From: Salipiger pentaromativorans
Lineage (GTDB): Bacteria > Pseudomonadota > Alphaproteobacteria > Rhodobacterales > Rhodobacteraceae
Assembly: GCF_024721115.1 (NCBI RefSeq)
Contig: NZ_JAMDHK010000002.1
Span: 1-64,000 of the forward strand
Reading direction: 5' to 3'
Length of the DNA stretch: 64,000 nt
Shown: piece by piece, positions 17,942 through 26,062 of the stretch
Numbering within the stretch: position 1 is the first letter of the stretch
Layout: every line of letters starts with the position of its first letter
Made by a program: the position numbers and the translations under genes
Notes under the pieces: generated by a model
What the model was told of the DNA's origin: nothing
Databases searched by the model: none
Seen by the model: only the letters and a program-made list of their open reading frames with translations

Positions 17942-18046
17942 TGCACCAGTCCCGGCCATCGGTTAGGCAGTCGCAAGGCTTGCGCTTCCTCTGACGGGCA
18001 GTCTTCCTGAAAAACGGTTAACAAACTCTTTCGGATTTGAGGCGAA

Positions 18047-18331
18047 ATGATGTTGTCGCGGGAATCCGCCGAACTGATCGGGTTGCAGGCCGTGGCCTGG
18101 CTGGCGGCGAACGACGATCTTCTGCCGGTGTTTCTGGGGGCGACCGGAGCCTCGGCCGAGTCGTTCCGGACGGGGCTCGACGATCCGTCGTTTCAGGGCG
18201 CGGTGCTGGATTTCATCCTGATGGACGATGCCTGGGTGGCGGCGTTCTGCGAGGCCGAGGGGCTGGCCTATGACCGGCCGCGCGCGGCGCGCGCGATGCT
18301 GCCCGGCGGCGGCGAGGTGAACTGGACATGA
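18047..18331 (+). CDS. DUF3572 family protein
   Basis: A 94-residue acidic protein (SAELIGLQAVAWLAANDDLLPVFLGATGAS) matching DUF3572, a short alphaproteobacterial family of unknown function. Its stop overlaps the start of the HAD phosphatase by four bases, so the two are translationally coupled. Confidence 0.88.
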   Translation: MMLSRESAELIGLQAVAWLAANDDLLPVFLGATGASAESFRTGLDDPSFQGAVLDFILMDDAWVAAFCEAEGLAYDRPRAARAMLPGGGEVNWT

Positions 18332-19023
18332 GCCTGCGTGCCGATGCGGTGCTGTTCGACAAGGACGGCACGTTGTTCGAATTCGGAGCCACCTGGAACA
18401 CCTGGGGCCGTATGGCGCTGCGCCATCTCTCCGGCGGCGACGCGGCGGCGCTGCAGGCGCTGGCCGAGGCCGCCCGTTTCGATCTGGAGCAGGAGGTCTT
18501 CCTGCCCGAGAGCCCGGTCGTCGCGGGCACAAATCGCGAGGCTGCGGAATGTCTTGCCGGAGCGCTGCCGCATCTGGTGGCGGATGAGGTCGAGCGGTAT
18601 CTGATGCTGACGGGCAGCGAGGCGCCGCTTGTCGAGGTGGTGCCGCTGGCGCCGCTGATGGCGCGGCTCGACGGGCTGGGGCTGCCGCTGGGGGTGATGA
18701 CCAACGACGCCGAATTCGCCGCGCGGGGGCATCTGCGCAGCGTCGGGATCGAGGCGGCGTTCCGCTTCATCGCCGGCTTCGACAGCGGCTACGGTGCCAA
18801 GCCCGCCCCCGCGCCGCTGCTGGCCTTCGCCGATGTCGTGGCCATCGCGCCCGAGCGTGTGGTCATGGTCGGCGACAGCCCGCACGACCTCTCCGCCGGG
18901 CGCGCCGCGGGCATGCAGACCGTGGCGGTGCTGACCGGCCCGATCCCGGCCGAGACCCTGGCGCCGCTGGCCGATGTGGTGTTGCCCGATATCGGGCATC
19001 TGCCGGGCTGGCTCGGCGCCTGA
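18328..19023 (+). CDS. HAD-superfamily phosphatase (Gph-like)
   Basis: A 231-residue HAD hydrolase: motif I LFDKDGTL, a helical cap, motif II VMTND, motif III Lys in GAKPAP, and motif IV VMVGDSPHDL. It resembles phosphoglycolate phosphatase-like enzymes. The substrate is not fixed by sequence. Coupled by ATGA to DUF3572. Confidence 0.88.
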   Translation: MSLRADAVLFDKDGTLFEFGATWNTWGRMALRHLSGGDAAALQALAEAARFDLEQEVFLPESPVVAGTNREAAECLAGALPHLVADEVERYLMLTGSEAPLVEVVPLAPLMARLDGLGLPLGVMTNDAEFAARGHLRSVGIEAAFRFIAGFDSGYGAKPAPAPLLAFADVVAIAPERVVMVGDSPHDLSAGRAAGMQTVAVLTGPIPAETLAPLADVVLPDIGHLPGWLGA

Positions 19024-19120
19024 GCCGCTTGCGGATTTTTTCCGACAATTGTTCCTGTTTGCGTTGTCTTAAACCGGCTCTGCCAATCTGCCGGGAAAGA
19101 CAGGCAAGCGGGAAGGGCCG

Positions 19121-19738
19121 ATGCACGGGCTGATCGCCAGGACACTTCAGTGTTTCCTGCAAGACACTTACGGGCAGAGCGCGTGGCAGGAGATTGCGCG
19201 CAGAGCGGAGTTCGACGCGACGGATTTCGAAGCGATGCTCGATTATGACACACGCATCGTCGAGCAGGTGCTCGACAGCGCGGTACTGCGGCTCGACAAG
19301 CCAAGGGAGGCCATTCTCGAAGACATCGGCACCTATCTGATCACCCATCCGAACAACGAAGGGCTGCGCCGGCTGATGCGCTATGGCGGGGTCGATTTCA
19401 TCGACTTCCTGCATTCGCTCGAGGATCTGCCGGGCCGGGCGCGGCTCACCGTGGCCGATCTGGAACTGCCGGAGCTCGAGCTGACCGATTCCTCGCCGGG
19501 GCAGTTCCTGATTTCCTGCCACGGCAGCCTACGCGATCTGCCGGGTTTCGGCCATGTGCTGGTGGGGGTGCTGCGGGCGATGGCGGATGATTACGGTGCG
19601 CTGGTGATCCTCGATCATCGCGGCGCGCTCGACGGGGCCGAGATCATCGACATCACCGTGGTCGAAACCGATTTCGCCGAGGGGCGCGATTTCGATCTCG
19701 CCGCCGCCCCGCCGATCCGGCGCGAGGCCGCGTCATGA
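19121..19738 (+). CDS. H-NOX (heme NO-binding) domain protein
   Basis: A 205-residue stand-alone H-NOX/HNOB protein. The N-terminus MHGLIARTLQCFLQDTYGQSAW and the block RYGGVDFIDFLHSL match the fold. In canonical H-NOX the proximal heme His lies in a GHxxLFDFL-type segment; here the aligned position is Gly89/90, and the YxSxR heme-propionate motif reads HGSLR (residues 134-138, Tyr replaced). His76 in THPNN is the nearest alternative ligand. It overlaps by four bases a gene for an HNOBA-GGDEF cyclase, its likely partner. A NO-responsive H-NOX/cyclase pair has, from memory, been studied in Dinoroseobacter shibae. Confidence 0.85.
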   Translation: MHGLIARTLQCFLQDTYGQSAWQEIARRAEFDATDFEAMLDYDTRIVEQVLDSAVLRLDKPREAILEDIGTYLITHPNNEGLRRLMRYGGVDFIDFLHSLEDLPGRARLTVADLELPELELTDSSPGQFLISCHGSLRDLPGFGHVLVGVLRAMADDYGALVILDHRGALDGAEIIDITVVETDFAEGRDFDLAAAPPIRREAAS

Positions 19739-20724
19739 GCCTGCCCGCCGACACGATGGACACGATCTGCCCGCTGCATCTACAGGTTGGGGCCGACGGG
19801 CGGGTGCGGCGCATGGGCCCGACGCTGCGCAAGCTGCTGAGCGGGCGCTGCTGTCGCGGGCTGCCCTTTGCCGATGTGCTGCACATCTACCGCCCGAAAG
19901 GGGTCAGCACGCTGCCCGGGCTGCTCGAGATGGCGGGGCGCAAGTTGCAGCTCCGGCTCTGCTGCGGGCCGCGCATGACGCTGAAGGGGCTGGCGATGCC
20001 GGACGGCGAGGGCGGGGCTTTGGTCAGTCTCTCCTTCGGGATCGGCGTGGTCGAGGCGGTGCGGCTGCACGCGCTGACCAGCACCGATTTCGCCGTCACA
20101 GATCTGGCCATCGACATGCTTTATCTGGTCGAGGCGAAATCCGCCGCGATGGAGGCGTCGCGCACGCTCAACCGGCGGCTTCAGGGCGCCATGCTCGCCG
20201 CCGAGCAGCGCGCCTATACCGACACGCTGACCGGGCTTCAGAATCGCCGCGCGATGGATCATATGCTGCAACGGCTGATCCGCAGCGGCGAACGGTTTGC
20301 GCTGCTGCATCTGGATCTCGATTTCTTCAAGCAGGTGAACGACACGCGCGGCCATGCGGCGGGCGACCGGGTGTTGCAGGCGGTGGCGCGGATCATGCTG
20401 GACGTGACCCGCAAGGAGGATCTGGTGGCGCGCGTCGGCGGGGACGAATTCGTCATCCTGCTGGCGGGGCTTGTCGACACTGCGCGCCTGTCGGAGCTGG
20501 CCGACCGGCTGATCCGCCGAATCGAGCGGCCGATTCCGATGGACGGCGCGCTGTGCCGGGTCTCGGCCAGCATCGGCATTGCGCTGAACGATCCGGAGGC
20601 GGGCGGGGCGCAGACCGCCGAGGCGCTGCTGGAGCATGCGGATATGGCGCTTTACACGGCCAAACGGCTGGGCCGCGCCCAGCATGCCTTTTACGTGCCG
20701 GAGCCGGTCGATGGCGCGCAGTGA
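19735..20724 (+). CDS. HNOBA-GGDEF diguanylate cyclase
   Basis: A 329-residue protein: an H-NOX-associated domain (about 1-135; CPLHLQVGADGRVRRMG and FADVLHIYRPKG are typical), a coiled-coil linker (about 135-165) and a GGDEF domain with intact GGDEF and an RKED inhibitory site, and substrate-side DTLTGLQNRRA and LDLDFFKQVNDTRGHAAGD. It should synthesise c-di-GMP under control of the coupled H-NOX protein. Confidence 0.92.
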   Translation: MSLPADTMDTICPLHLQVGADGRVRRMGPTLRKLLSGRCCRGLPFADVLHIYRPKGVSTLPGLLEMAGRKLQLRLCCGPRMTLKGLAMPDGEGGALVSLSFGIGVVEAVRLHALTSTDFAVTDLAIDMLYLVEAKSAAMEASRTLNRRLQGAMLAAEQRAYTDTLTGLQNRRAMDHMLQRLIRSGERFALLHLDLDFFKQVNDTRGHAAGDRVLQAVARIMLDVTRKEDLVARVGGDEFVILLAGLVDTARLSELADRLIRRIERPIPMDGALCRVSASIGIALNDPEAGGAQTAEALLEHADMALYTAKRLGRAQHAFYVPEPVDGAQ

Positions 20725-20806
20725 CGGACCCGGCGGAAAGGCGCATTTTTTTGCAATCCGAGGTCTTGATCCCCGTCAGCGGGTAGCGTAAGACCGCCGC
20801 CACGGT

Positions 20807-20881
20807 TGGGGTGTAGCCAAGTGGTAAGGCAACGGTTTTTGGTACCGCGTACCGTAGGTTCGAATCCTACCACCCCAGCCA
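20807..20881 (+). tRNA. tRNA-Gln (anticodon TTG)
   Basis: A 75-nt cloverleaf including an encoded CCA. Acceptor TGGGGTG pairs with CACCCCA, discriminator G; D arm GCCAAGTGGTAAGGC; anticodon loop TTTTGGT; T arm GTAGG-TTCGAAT-CCTAC. One A-C mismatch closes the anticodon stem. Confidence 0.97.
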
Positions 20882-20945
20882 AGTTTCCCTAAGTCACGAC
20901 ACAATCCGCGTTTTCCGGGCCGCGAGCCCTGGTGCGCGTTTCAGG

Positions 20946-21926
20946 TCACTGCCCCCGCAGCGCCGGCAGATAGGTGCGCTCTTCGATGGGGGCGGCCTCG
21001 ATGGCCTCCTGGATCATCTGTAGCAGGATCGCCTCGGCACGGTTCATCACCGCCTGCGGGTTCCAGACCAGATGCACGTCGATGGCGGGCAGCCCCTCAT
21101 AGGGTGGCGTCTGCCAGAGCAGCCCGTCGATCACATCGCGCCGCGCCACATGCACGGGCAGCGGGCCGATGCCCAGCCCGGCGATGATCATCCGGCGCAC
21201 CTCTTCGAGATTGCTCGACATGCCGGTGATCCGCATGCCCAGCCGCGATTGTGCCCGCATCAGCGCCACCGGTTTCAGCACATCCTCCAGCCGGTCGGTG
21301 TCGAAACTGACCGAGGGCAGCCCCTCGAGATCGGCGGGGGTGAGCCCCTCCTGGCCGAACAGCGGGTGATAGGGGCCGCAGAACAGGCCGAAGAACTCCC
21401 GGTAAAGCCGCCGGTATTCCAGCCGGGCATTGCGCGCGCGCACCAGGCAGATGGCAAAGGAGGCGCGCTTGGCCGAGACCTCGGCCAGCGCCTGGGCGCT
21501 GGAATGCACGTCGATCGACAGGCTGGCGCCGGGGTTCTGCGCGTGAAAGGCCGCCAGCACGCGATCAAAAAACGGGCAGACGACGTGACTGGCCACCGCG
21601 ATCTTCACATGGCCGCGCACCTCGTCGGTCATCTCGCGCAGCAGCGTCGACAGCCGCAGGATGGAGCCGTTGATCTCCACCGCCTCGCGATAGAGCAGCC
21701 GGCCGGCATCGGTCAGTTCGTAGCGCCCGGGCTGCCGGTCGATGAGCTTTCGGCCCACGCGATCTTCCAGTCTTTTCAAGGCGGAAGAGACCGAAGGCTG
21801 CTTCAGCCGCAGCCGCGCAGCACCCTCGGTGATCGAGCGCGATTCCGCCAGAACCACGAAGGTGCGCAGCAGGTTCCAGTCAAGCTCGCGGGCGATGCGC
21901 TCGGGGTCGTAAGGATCGGGCGGCAT
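20946..21926 (-). CDS. LysR-type regulator of the amine-catabolic operon
   Basis: A 326-residue LysR regulator: helix-turn-helix at about residues 15-75 (LRTFVVLAESRSITEGAARLRLKQPSVSSALKRLE) and a substrate-binding effector domain. AGGA precedes the chosen ATG; an in-frame TTG four codons upstream is less likely. It is divergent from the ABC transporter operon at 22021, and the 94-bp gap holds a 20-bp inverted repeat, so it most likely controls that operon. Effector unknown, possibly the imported amine. Confidence 0.93.
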   Translation of the reverse strand: MPPDPYDPERIARELDWNLLRTFVVLAESRSITEGAARLRLKQPSVSSALKRLEDRVGRKLIDRQPGRYELTDAGRLLYREAVEINGSILRLSTLLREMTDEVRGHVKIAVASHVVCPFFDRVLAAFHAQNPGASLSIDVHSSAQALAEVSAKRASFAICLVRARNARLEYRRLYREFFGLFCGPYHPLFGQEGLTPADLEGLPSVSFDTDRLEDVLKPVALMRAQSRLGMRITGMSSNLEEVRRMIIAGLGIGPLPVHVARRDVIDGLLWQTPPYEGLPAIDVHLVWNPQAVMNRAEAILLQMIQEAIEAAPIEERTYLPALRGQ

Positions 21927-21937
21927 AGATATCCTCA

Positions 21938-21957
21938 ATAATGAAAATTCTCATTAT
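21938..21957. promoter_or_regulatory. Inverted-repeat operator between lysR and ABC operon
   Basis: ATAATGA, six bases, TCATTAT: a perfect 7-bp inverted repeat in an AT-rich patch 12 bp upstream of the lysR start and about 64 bp upstream of the permease start. Position and symmetry suit a LysR recognition site. Confidence 0.6.
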
Positions 21958-22020
21958 CTATTTGATCAATGTGGCGCGCTTCCGAAGCATCGGCAACAGG
22001 AAACCCACGAGGAATCGCAG

Positions 22021-22887
22021 ATGTCGGTCGAAGCCCGCGAGGCGCGCCAGCCCTGGATACTGCTGTCACCGGCGCTGACGGCGGTGGCGCTGCTCTTGAT
22101 CGTGCCGCTGTGCTTCATCGTCGTCTACAGCTTCTGGCTGCGCACCGCGACCGGTGCGGATCAGCCGGGCTTTTTCCTCGACAACTGGGCCGAGGCGCTC
22201 ACCGATCCGTTCTATCGCGACATTCTGATCAATACGCTGAAGATCGCCGCGATCACCACGCTGGTCTGCGCGCTGATGGGCTATCCATCGGCATATTTCA
22301 TCGCAAGATCAAATGGTAACAAGGCGATCCTTCTGCTTCTTCTGATGCTGCCATTCTGGATCAGCTATATCATCCGCACGATGAGCTGGATCAATATCCT
22401 GGGGGTGTCCGGGGCGCTGAACAGCTTCCTGCTCTGGACCGGGATCATCTCGGAACCGCTTCAGATGCTCTACAATCAGGCCACGGTGATCCTCGGGCTG
22501 GTGCATTTCCTGCTGCCTTTCATGATCCTCAATATCTTCGTCAGCCTCGACGGCATCGACGTGACACTCGAGGATGCGGCCAATTCGCTGGGGGCGACGC
22601 GCTGGGAATCCTTCCTTCAGGTGACCCTGCCGCTGTCGCTGCCGGGGCTCGCCGCCGGCGGGCTGCTCTGCTTCGTGCTGGGGGCGGGCACCTATATCAC
22701 GCCGCTGGTGCTGGGCGGGCCGCGCGACGCGATGTTCGCCAATCTCGTCTTCGAGGCGATCATCACCCAGCTCAACTGGCCGCTGGGTTCGGCGCTGAGC
22801 CTGATGCTGCTGGTGGTGCTGGGCCTCCTGGTGGCGATCTACAACCGCTATCTCGGCATGGCGCAGCTTATGAAGGGGCTGGGCTGA
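22021..22887 (+). CDS. ABC transporter permease (PotB-like)
   Basis: A 288-residue inner-membrane permease with six predicted helices and the EAA loop EDAANSLGATRWESFLQVTLPLSLPG near residues 185-210 that contacts the ATPase. It belongs to the spermidine/putrescine (PotB) type. GAGGAA precedes the ATG. It is the first gene of the operon; its stop overlaps the next ATG (TGATG). Confidence 0.93.
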   Translation: MSVEAREARQPWILLSPALTAVALLLIVPLCFIVVYSFWLRTATGADQPGFFLDNWAEALTDPFYRDILINTLKIAAITTLVCALMGYPSAYFIARSNGNKAILLLLLMLPFWISYIIRTMSWINILGVSGALNSFLLWTGIISEPLQMLYNQATVILGLVHFLLPFMILNIFVSLDGIDVTLEDAANSLGATRWESFLQVTLPLSLPGLAAGGLLCFVLGAGTYITPLVLGGPRDAMFANLVFEAIITQLNWPLGSALSLMLLVVLGLLVAIYNRYLGMAQLMKGLG

Positions 22888-23669
22888 TGGGCTGGTTTCT
22901 CATTCGCGGCTACGCGATCCTCGTCTATATCTTCATGTTCCTGCCCGTCGCCGTCGTTGTGCTGCTCAGCTTCAACGCCTCGCAGTTCGGCGCCTTTCCG
23001 ATGACCGGCTTTTCCTTCCGCTGGTTCGTGGAACTGGCGCAGAACGAGGCGATCCTGCGCGCCTTCCGCACCTCGGTGATCCTCGGGCTGCTCACGGCGC
23101 TGATCTCGACCACGCTGGGTGTGCTGGCGAGCCTCGCGCTGGTGCGCTACCGGGTGCCGGGTGCCAATCTGGTCTCGACCCTGCTGATCGCGCCGATCCT
23201 CGTGCCCGAGGTGGTGCTGGCGGTGGCGCTGTTGCTCTTCCTCAACGTGCTGGGCGTCAACAAGAGCTTTGCGCTGCTGCTCTTCGGCCATGTCATTTTC
23301 ACGCTGCCCTTCGTGATCCTCGTCGTGCAGGCGCGGCTGGTGGCGATCCGCCGCGATGTGGAGGAGGCGGCGATGAGCCTCGGCGCCAGCCCGATGCAGA
23401 CCTTCTTTCAGATCACCCTGCCGCTGATGCTGCCGGCGGTGCTGGCGGGCGGGCTTTTCGCCTTCACCATCAGCTTCGACGACATCACCGGCACGCTGTT
23501 CTGGAAGCCCGGCGGGGTCGAGACCGTGCCGACCCAGATCTTCGCCATGCTGCGCAATTCCATCAGCCCCGAGATCAATGCGCTGGGCACGGTGATGATC
23601 GTCATGACCGTGGGTCTGCCGCTGCTCGGCGCCGCCATCGCAAGACAACTATCCAAGAAGAGCGGCTGA
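22887..23669 (+). CDS. ABC transporter permease (PotC-like)
   Basis: A 260-residue permease with six helices and EAA loop EEAAMSLGASPMQTFFQITLPLMLP. It pairs with the upstream PotB-like subunit to form the membrane channel of a polyamine-type importer. Translation is coupled to the previous gene through TGATG. Confidence 0.93.
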   Translation: MGWFLIRGYAILVYIFMFLPVAVVVLLSFNASQFGAFPMTGFSFRWFVELAQNEAILRAFRTSVILGLLTALISTTLGVLASLALVRYRVPGANLVSTLLIAPILVPEVVLAVALLLFLNVLGVNKSFALLLFGHVIFTLPFVILVVQARLVAIRRDVEEAAMSLGASPMQTFFQITLPLMLPAVLAGGLFAFTISFDDITGTLFWKPGGVETVPTQIFAMLRNSISPEINALGTVMIVMTVGLPLLGAAIARQLSKKSG

Positions 23670-23702
23670 CACCGCTCCGCCTGACCCGACAAGGAGAGAG
23701 TT

Positions 23703-24854
23703 TTGAAAAAAATCGACAATACAACCCGTTACGAGCGTCTTCGAGAGCGCTACATGAATGGCGATCTGGACCGGCGCGGCTTTCTGGGCCTGATCGGCGC
23801 GGCCGGTCTCGCCTATGGGGTGCAGACACCCTTTGCCCGCTATGCCAATGCCCAGACGGTCAGCCAGGTGCGGTTCGACGGCTGGGGCGGTGTGGTCTCG
23901 GAAGCCTTCCGGAAATACGCTTTCGACCCCTATACCGCCGATACCGGCATCGCGGTGGTCGATGGCACCTTCGGCGGCGGCGACGAATATCTGAGCCGCG
24001 TCAAGGCCAGCCAGCCGGGCGAATACAATATCGCGCATCTCTCGGGCGTCTTCGACTATGCGCGCTATCACAATCTCGGCCTCAGCTCCGAGCTGAACGA
24101 GGCGAATATCCCCAACCTGCAATATGTCATCCCCAAGCTGGTGGATGTGTTCCGCAAGGTCTCGGGCGGGGCGCTGTCCTGCGTGCCCTACGATTACGGC
24201 ACCACGGGGCTGGCCTATAACCGCAAATATATCTCCGACGCGGAGATGCAGGAGAAGGGCGCCAAGATCCTCATCGACGCGGCCTATAAAGGCAAGATCG
24301 CCGGCTGGAGCGACTGGCGCACGCGGATCTGGTTCGCCTCGCTGCAAACCGGGCAGGATCCGAACGGGGCCACCGATATGGACGCCGTCTGGGACGCGAT
24401 CCGCGCCCATCGCGATCTGTCGCTGAAATACTGGACCTCGGGCGCCGAGCTGATGTCGCTGCTGGCCGAGGAGGAGATCTATGTGACCGAGGGCTGGTCG
24501 GGCCGGATCTACGCGCTTCAGGAGCAGGGCCACGACATCGGCTATTACGATCCGCCCAACGGCTACGGCTGGCAGGAATGCCTCTTCGTGCTCAAGGGCT
24601 CGCCGATGGAGGCCTGCGAAGAGCTGCTGAACTTCATGCTGGCGCCGGAAACCTCCATCGCCGTGGCCGAAGGCCAGAACTATCCGCCGGCGCTCGACCC
24701 GAACAAGGTGGACCTGGGGGCCAAGATCCCGACGTTGCCGGCCTTCGACCCCAAAGGCACGCTCGAAGGGCTGACCTTTGCCGATCCGGCCTATTGGAAC
24801 GGCCACGAGGCAGACTGGTCGAAGACCTTCGGCCGCGTCCAGAAAGGCTACTGA
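23703..24854 (+). CDS. ABC transporter substrate-binding protein (PotD-like), Tat signal
   Basis: A 383-residue periplasmic binding protein of the PotD/PotF class. It begins at TTG, with AAGGAG seven bases before it. The N-terminus has a twin-arginine signal (DRRGFLGLIGAAGLAYG, R24-R25), so it should be exported folded. The mature part has the Asp/Glu/aromatic-rich pocket features usual for cationic amine ligands (for example YDYGTTGLAYN and VTEGWSGRIYAL). Two strong hairpins follow it, perhaps raising its mRNA level over the downstream genes. Confidence 0.92.
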   Translation: MKKIDNTTRYERLRERYMNGDLDRRGFLGLIGAAGLAYGVQTPFARYANAQTVSQVRFDGWGGVVSEAFRKYAFDPYTADTGIAVVDGTFGGGDEYLSRVKASQPGEYNIAHLSGVFDYARYHNLGLSSELNEANIPNLQYVIPKLVDVFRKVSGGALSCVPYDYGTTGLAYNRKYISDAEMQEKGAKILIDAAYKGKIAGWSDWRTRIWFASLQTGQDPNGATDMDAVWDAIRAHRDLSLKYWTSGAELMSLLAEEEIYVTEGWSGRIYALQEQGHDIGYYDPPNGYGWQECLFVLKGSPMEACEELLNFMLAPETSIAVAEGQNYPPALDPNKVDLGAKIPTLPAFDPKGTLEGLTFADPAYWNGHEADWSKTFGRVQKGY

Positions 24855-24860
24855 CCCGCG

Positions 24861-24926
24861 CGCCCCGGGCTCTGCCCCGGGGCGTCCGCGCCGGACAGGC
24901 GGCCCCCGGGCCGGGGCCTGTCCGGC
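24861..24926 (+). promoter_or_regulatory. Two intercistronic hairpins after the binding-protein gene
   Basis: The first pairs CGCCCCGGG (24861-24869) with CCCGGGGCG (24876-24884). The second pairs GCCGGACAGGC (24890-24900) with GCCTGTCCGGC (24916-24926). No T tract follows, so they may protect the 3' end or partly attenuate transcription into the ATPase gene. Confidence 0.65.
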
Positions 24927-24976
24927 GTCACCGGCTCCGGTCGCCGACCGTTTCTTCATCTCAGGACATCCAGCCC

Positions 24977-26062
24977 ATGAGCTCCGTCATCCTTCGCAAC
25001 GTCGTGAAGCGCTTTCACAAATTCACCGCGGTGCACAAGACCAGCCTGGAGATCCCCGACGGCGCCTTTGTCACGCTGCTCGGCCCTTCGGGCTGTGGCA
25101 AGACCACCAATCTGCGCATGATCGCGGGGCTTCTGGACCCGAGCGAGGGCGAGATCCTGATCGGCGGCAAAGCGGTGAACAACGTGCCGATCCACAAGCG
25201 CAATCTGGGCATCGTGTTCCAGAACTACGCGCTGTTTCCGCACAAGACCGTGGCCGAGAACGTCGCCTTCGGGCTGAAATACCGCAACGTGCCGAAAGCC
25301 GAGATCGCGGGACGGGTGCAGAAGGCGCTGGATCTGGTGCAGCTTCCGCATGTGGGCGCGCGCTATCCCAAGGCGCTTTCGGGCGGGCAGCAGCAGCGCA
25401 TCGCGCTGGCCCGTGCCATCGTGATCGAACCCGATGTGCTGCTGCTCGACGAACCGCTCTCGGCGCTCGACGCCAATCTGCGCGAGGATATGCGGGTCGA
25501 GCTGAAGCGCATTCAGGACCAGATCGGCGTCACCACCGTTTTCGTCACCCACGACCAGTCCGAGGCGTTGGCCATGTCCGACAGCATCGTGGTGATGAGC
25601 GCGGGCCGGGTCGAGCAGATGGGCTCTCCCGACGAGGTCTATAACAACCCGGCCAGCGAGTTCGTGGCGAATTTCCTCGGCGCCTCCAATATCCTGCCGG
25701 CGCAATGCAGCACGCGCGGCGCCGATGGCGCGGTGCTGGAGCTGGCGCCCTTCGGCAAGGTGCCGATCCCGGCGGAAAAGGCGCAGCGGCTGAGCGACGC
25801 GGGGCCGGCCAAGCTGGTGCTGCGCGCCGAGAAACTACAGGTGCTGCCGCAGGGCGCCGCGCCCGAGGGCGTCATCACCACCCCCGCCACCGTGGAAACG
25901 GTGGATTATCAGGGCCAGACCGTGCGGTATTTCCTGCGGCTGGGCGACCGTCAATTGCAGGCCATCAACATGATCGACGACAAACCGTTCGAGGAGGGCG
26001 CCGCCGTGCAGATCGGCTTTCGTCCGAAAGACTGCTCCGCGCTTCCCGGGGAGGCGGAATGA
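24977..26062 (+). CDS. ABC transporter ATP-binding protein (PotA-like)
   Basis: A 361-residue ATPase: Walker A GPSGCGKTT (about 37-45), signature LSGGQQQR, Walker B VLLLDEP, switch His in FVTHDQ, and a C-terminal TOBE-type regulatory domain (from about residue 240). It energises the two permeases upstream. The frame is open further upstream but the ATG at MSSVILRNVV is the family start. It overlaps the aminotransferase gene by four bases. Confidence 0.95.
   Translation: MSSVILRNVVKRFHKFTAVHKTSLEIPDGAFVTLLGPSGCGKTTNLRMIAGLLDPSEGEILIGGKAVNNVPIHKRNLGIVFQNYALFPHKTVAENVAFGLKYRNVPKAEIAGRVQKALDLVQLPHVGARYPKALSGGQQQRIALARAIVIEPDVLLLDEPLSALDANLREDMRVELKRIQDQIGVTTVFVTHDQSEALAMSDSIVVMSAGRVEQMGSPDEVYNNPASEFVANFLGASNILPAQCSTRGADGAVLELAPFGKVPIPAEKAQRLSDAGPAKLVLRAEKLQVLPQGAAPEGVITTPATVETVDYQGQTVRYFLRLGDRQLQAINMIDDKPFEEGAAVQIGFRPKDCSALPGEAE

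Noticed and set aside
18047-18331. DUF3572 plus HAD as a toxin-antitoxin pair
   Set aside because: Size and coupling fit superficially, but HAD motifs are those of a housekeeping phosphatase and DUF3572 is widespread as a single gene.
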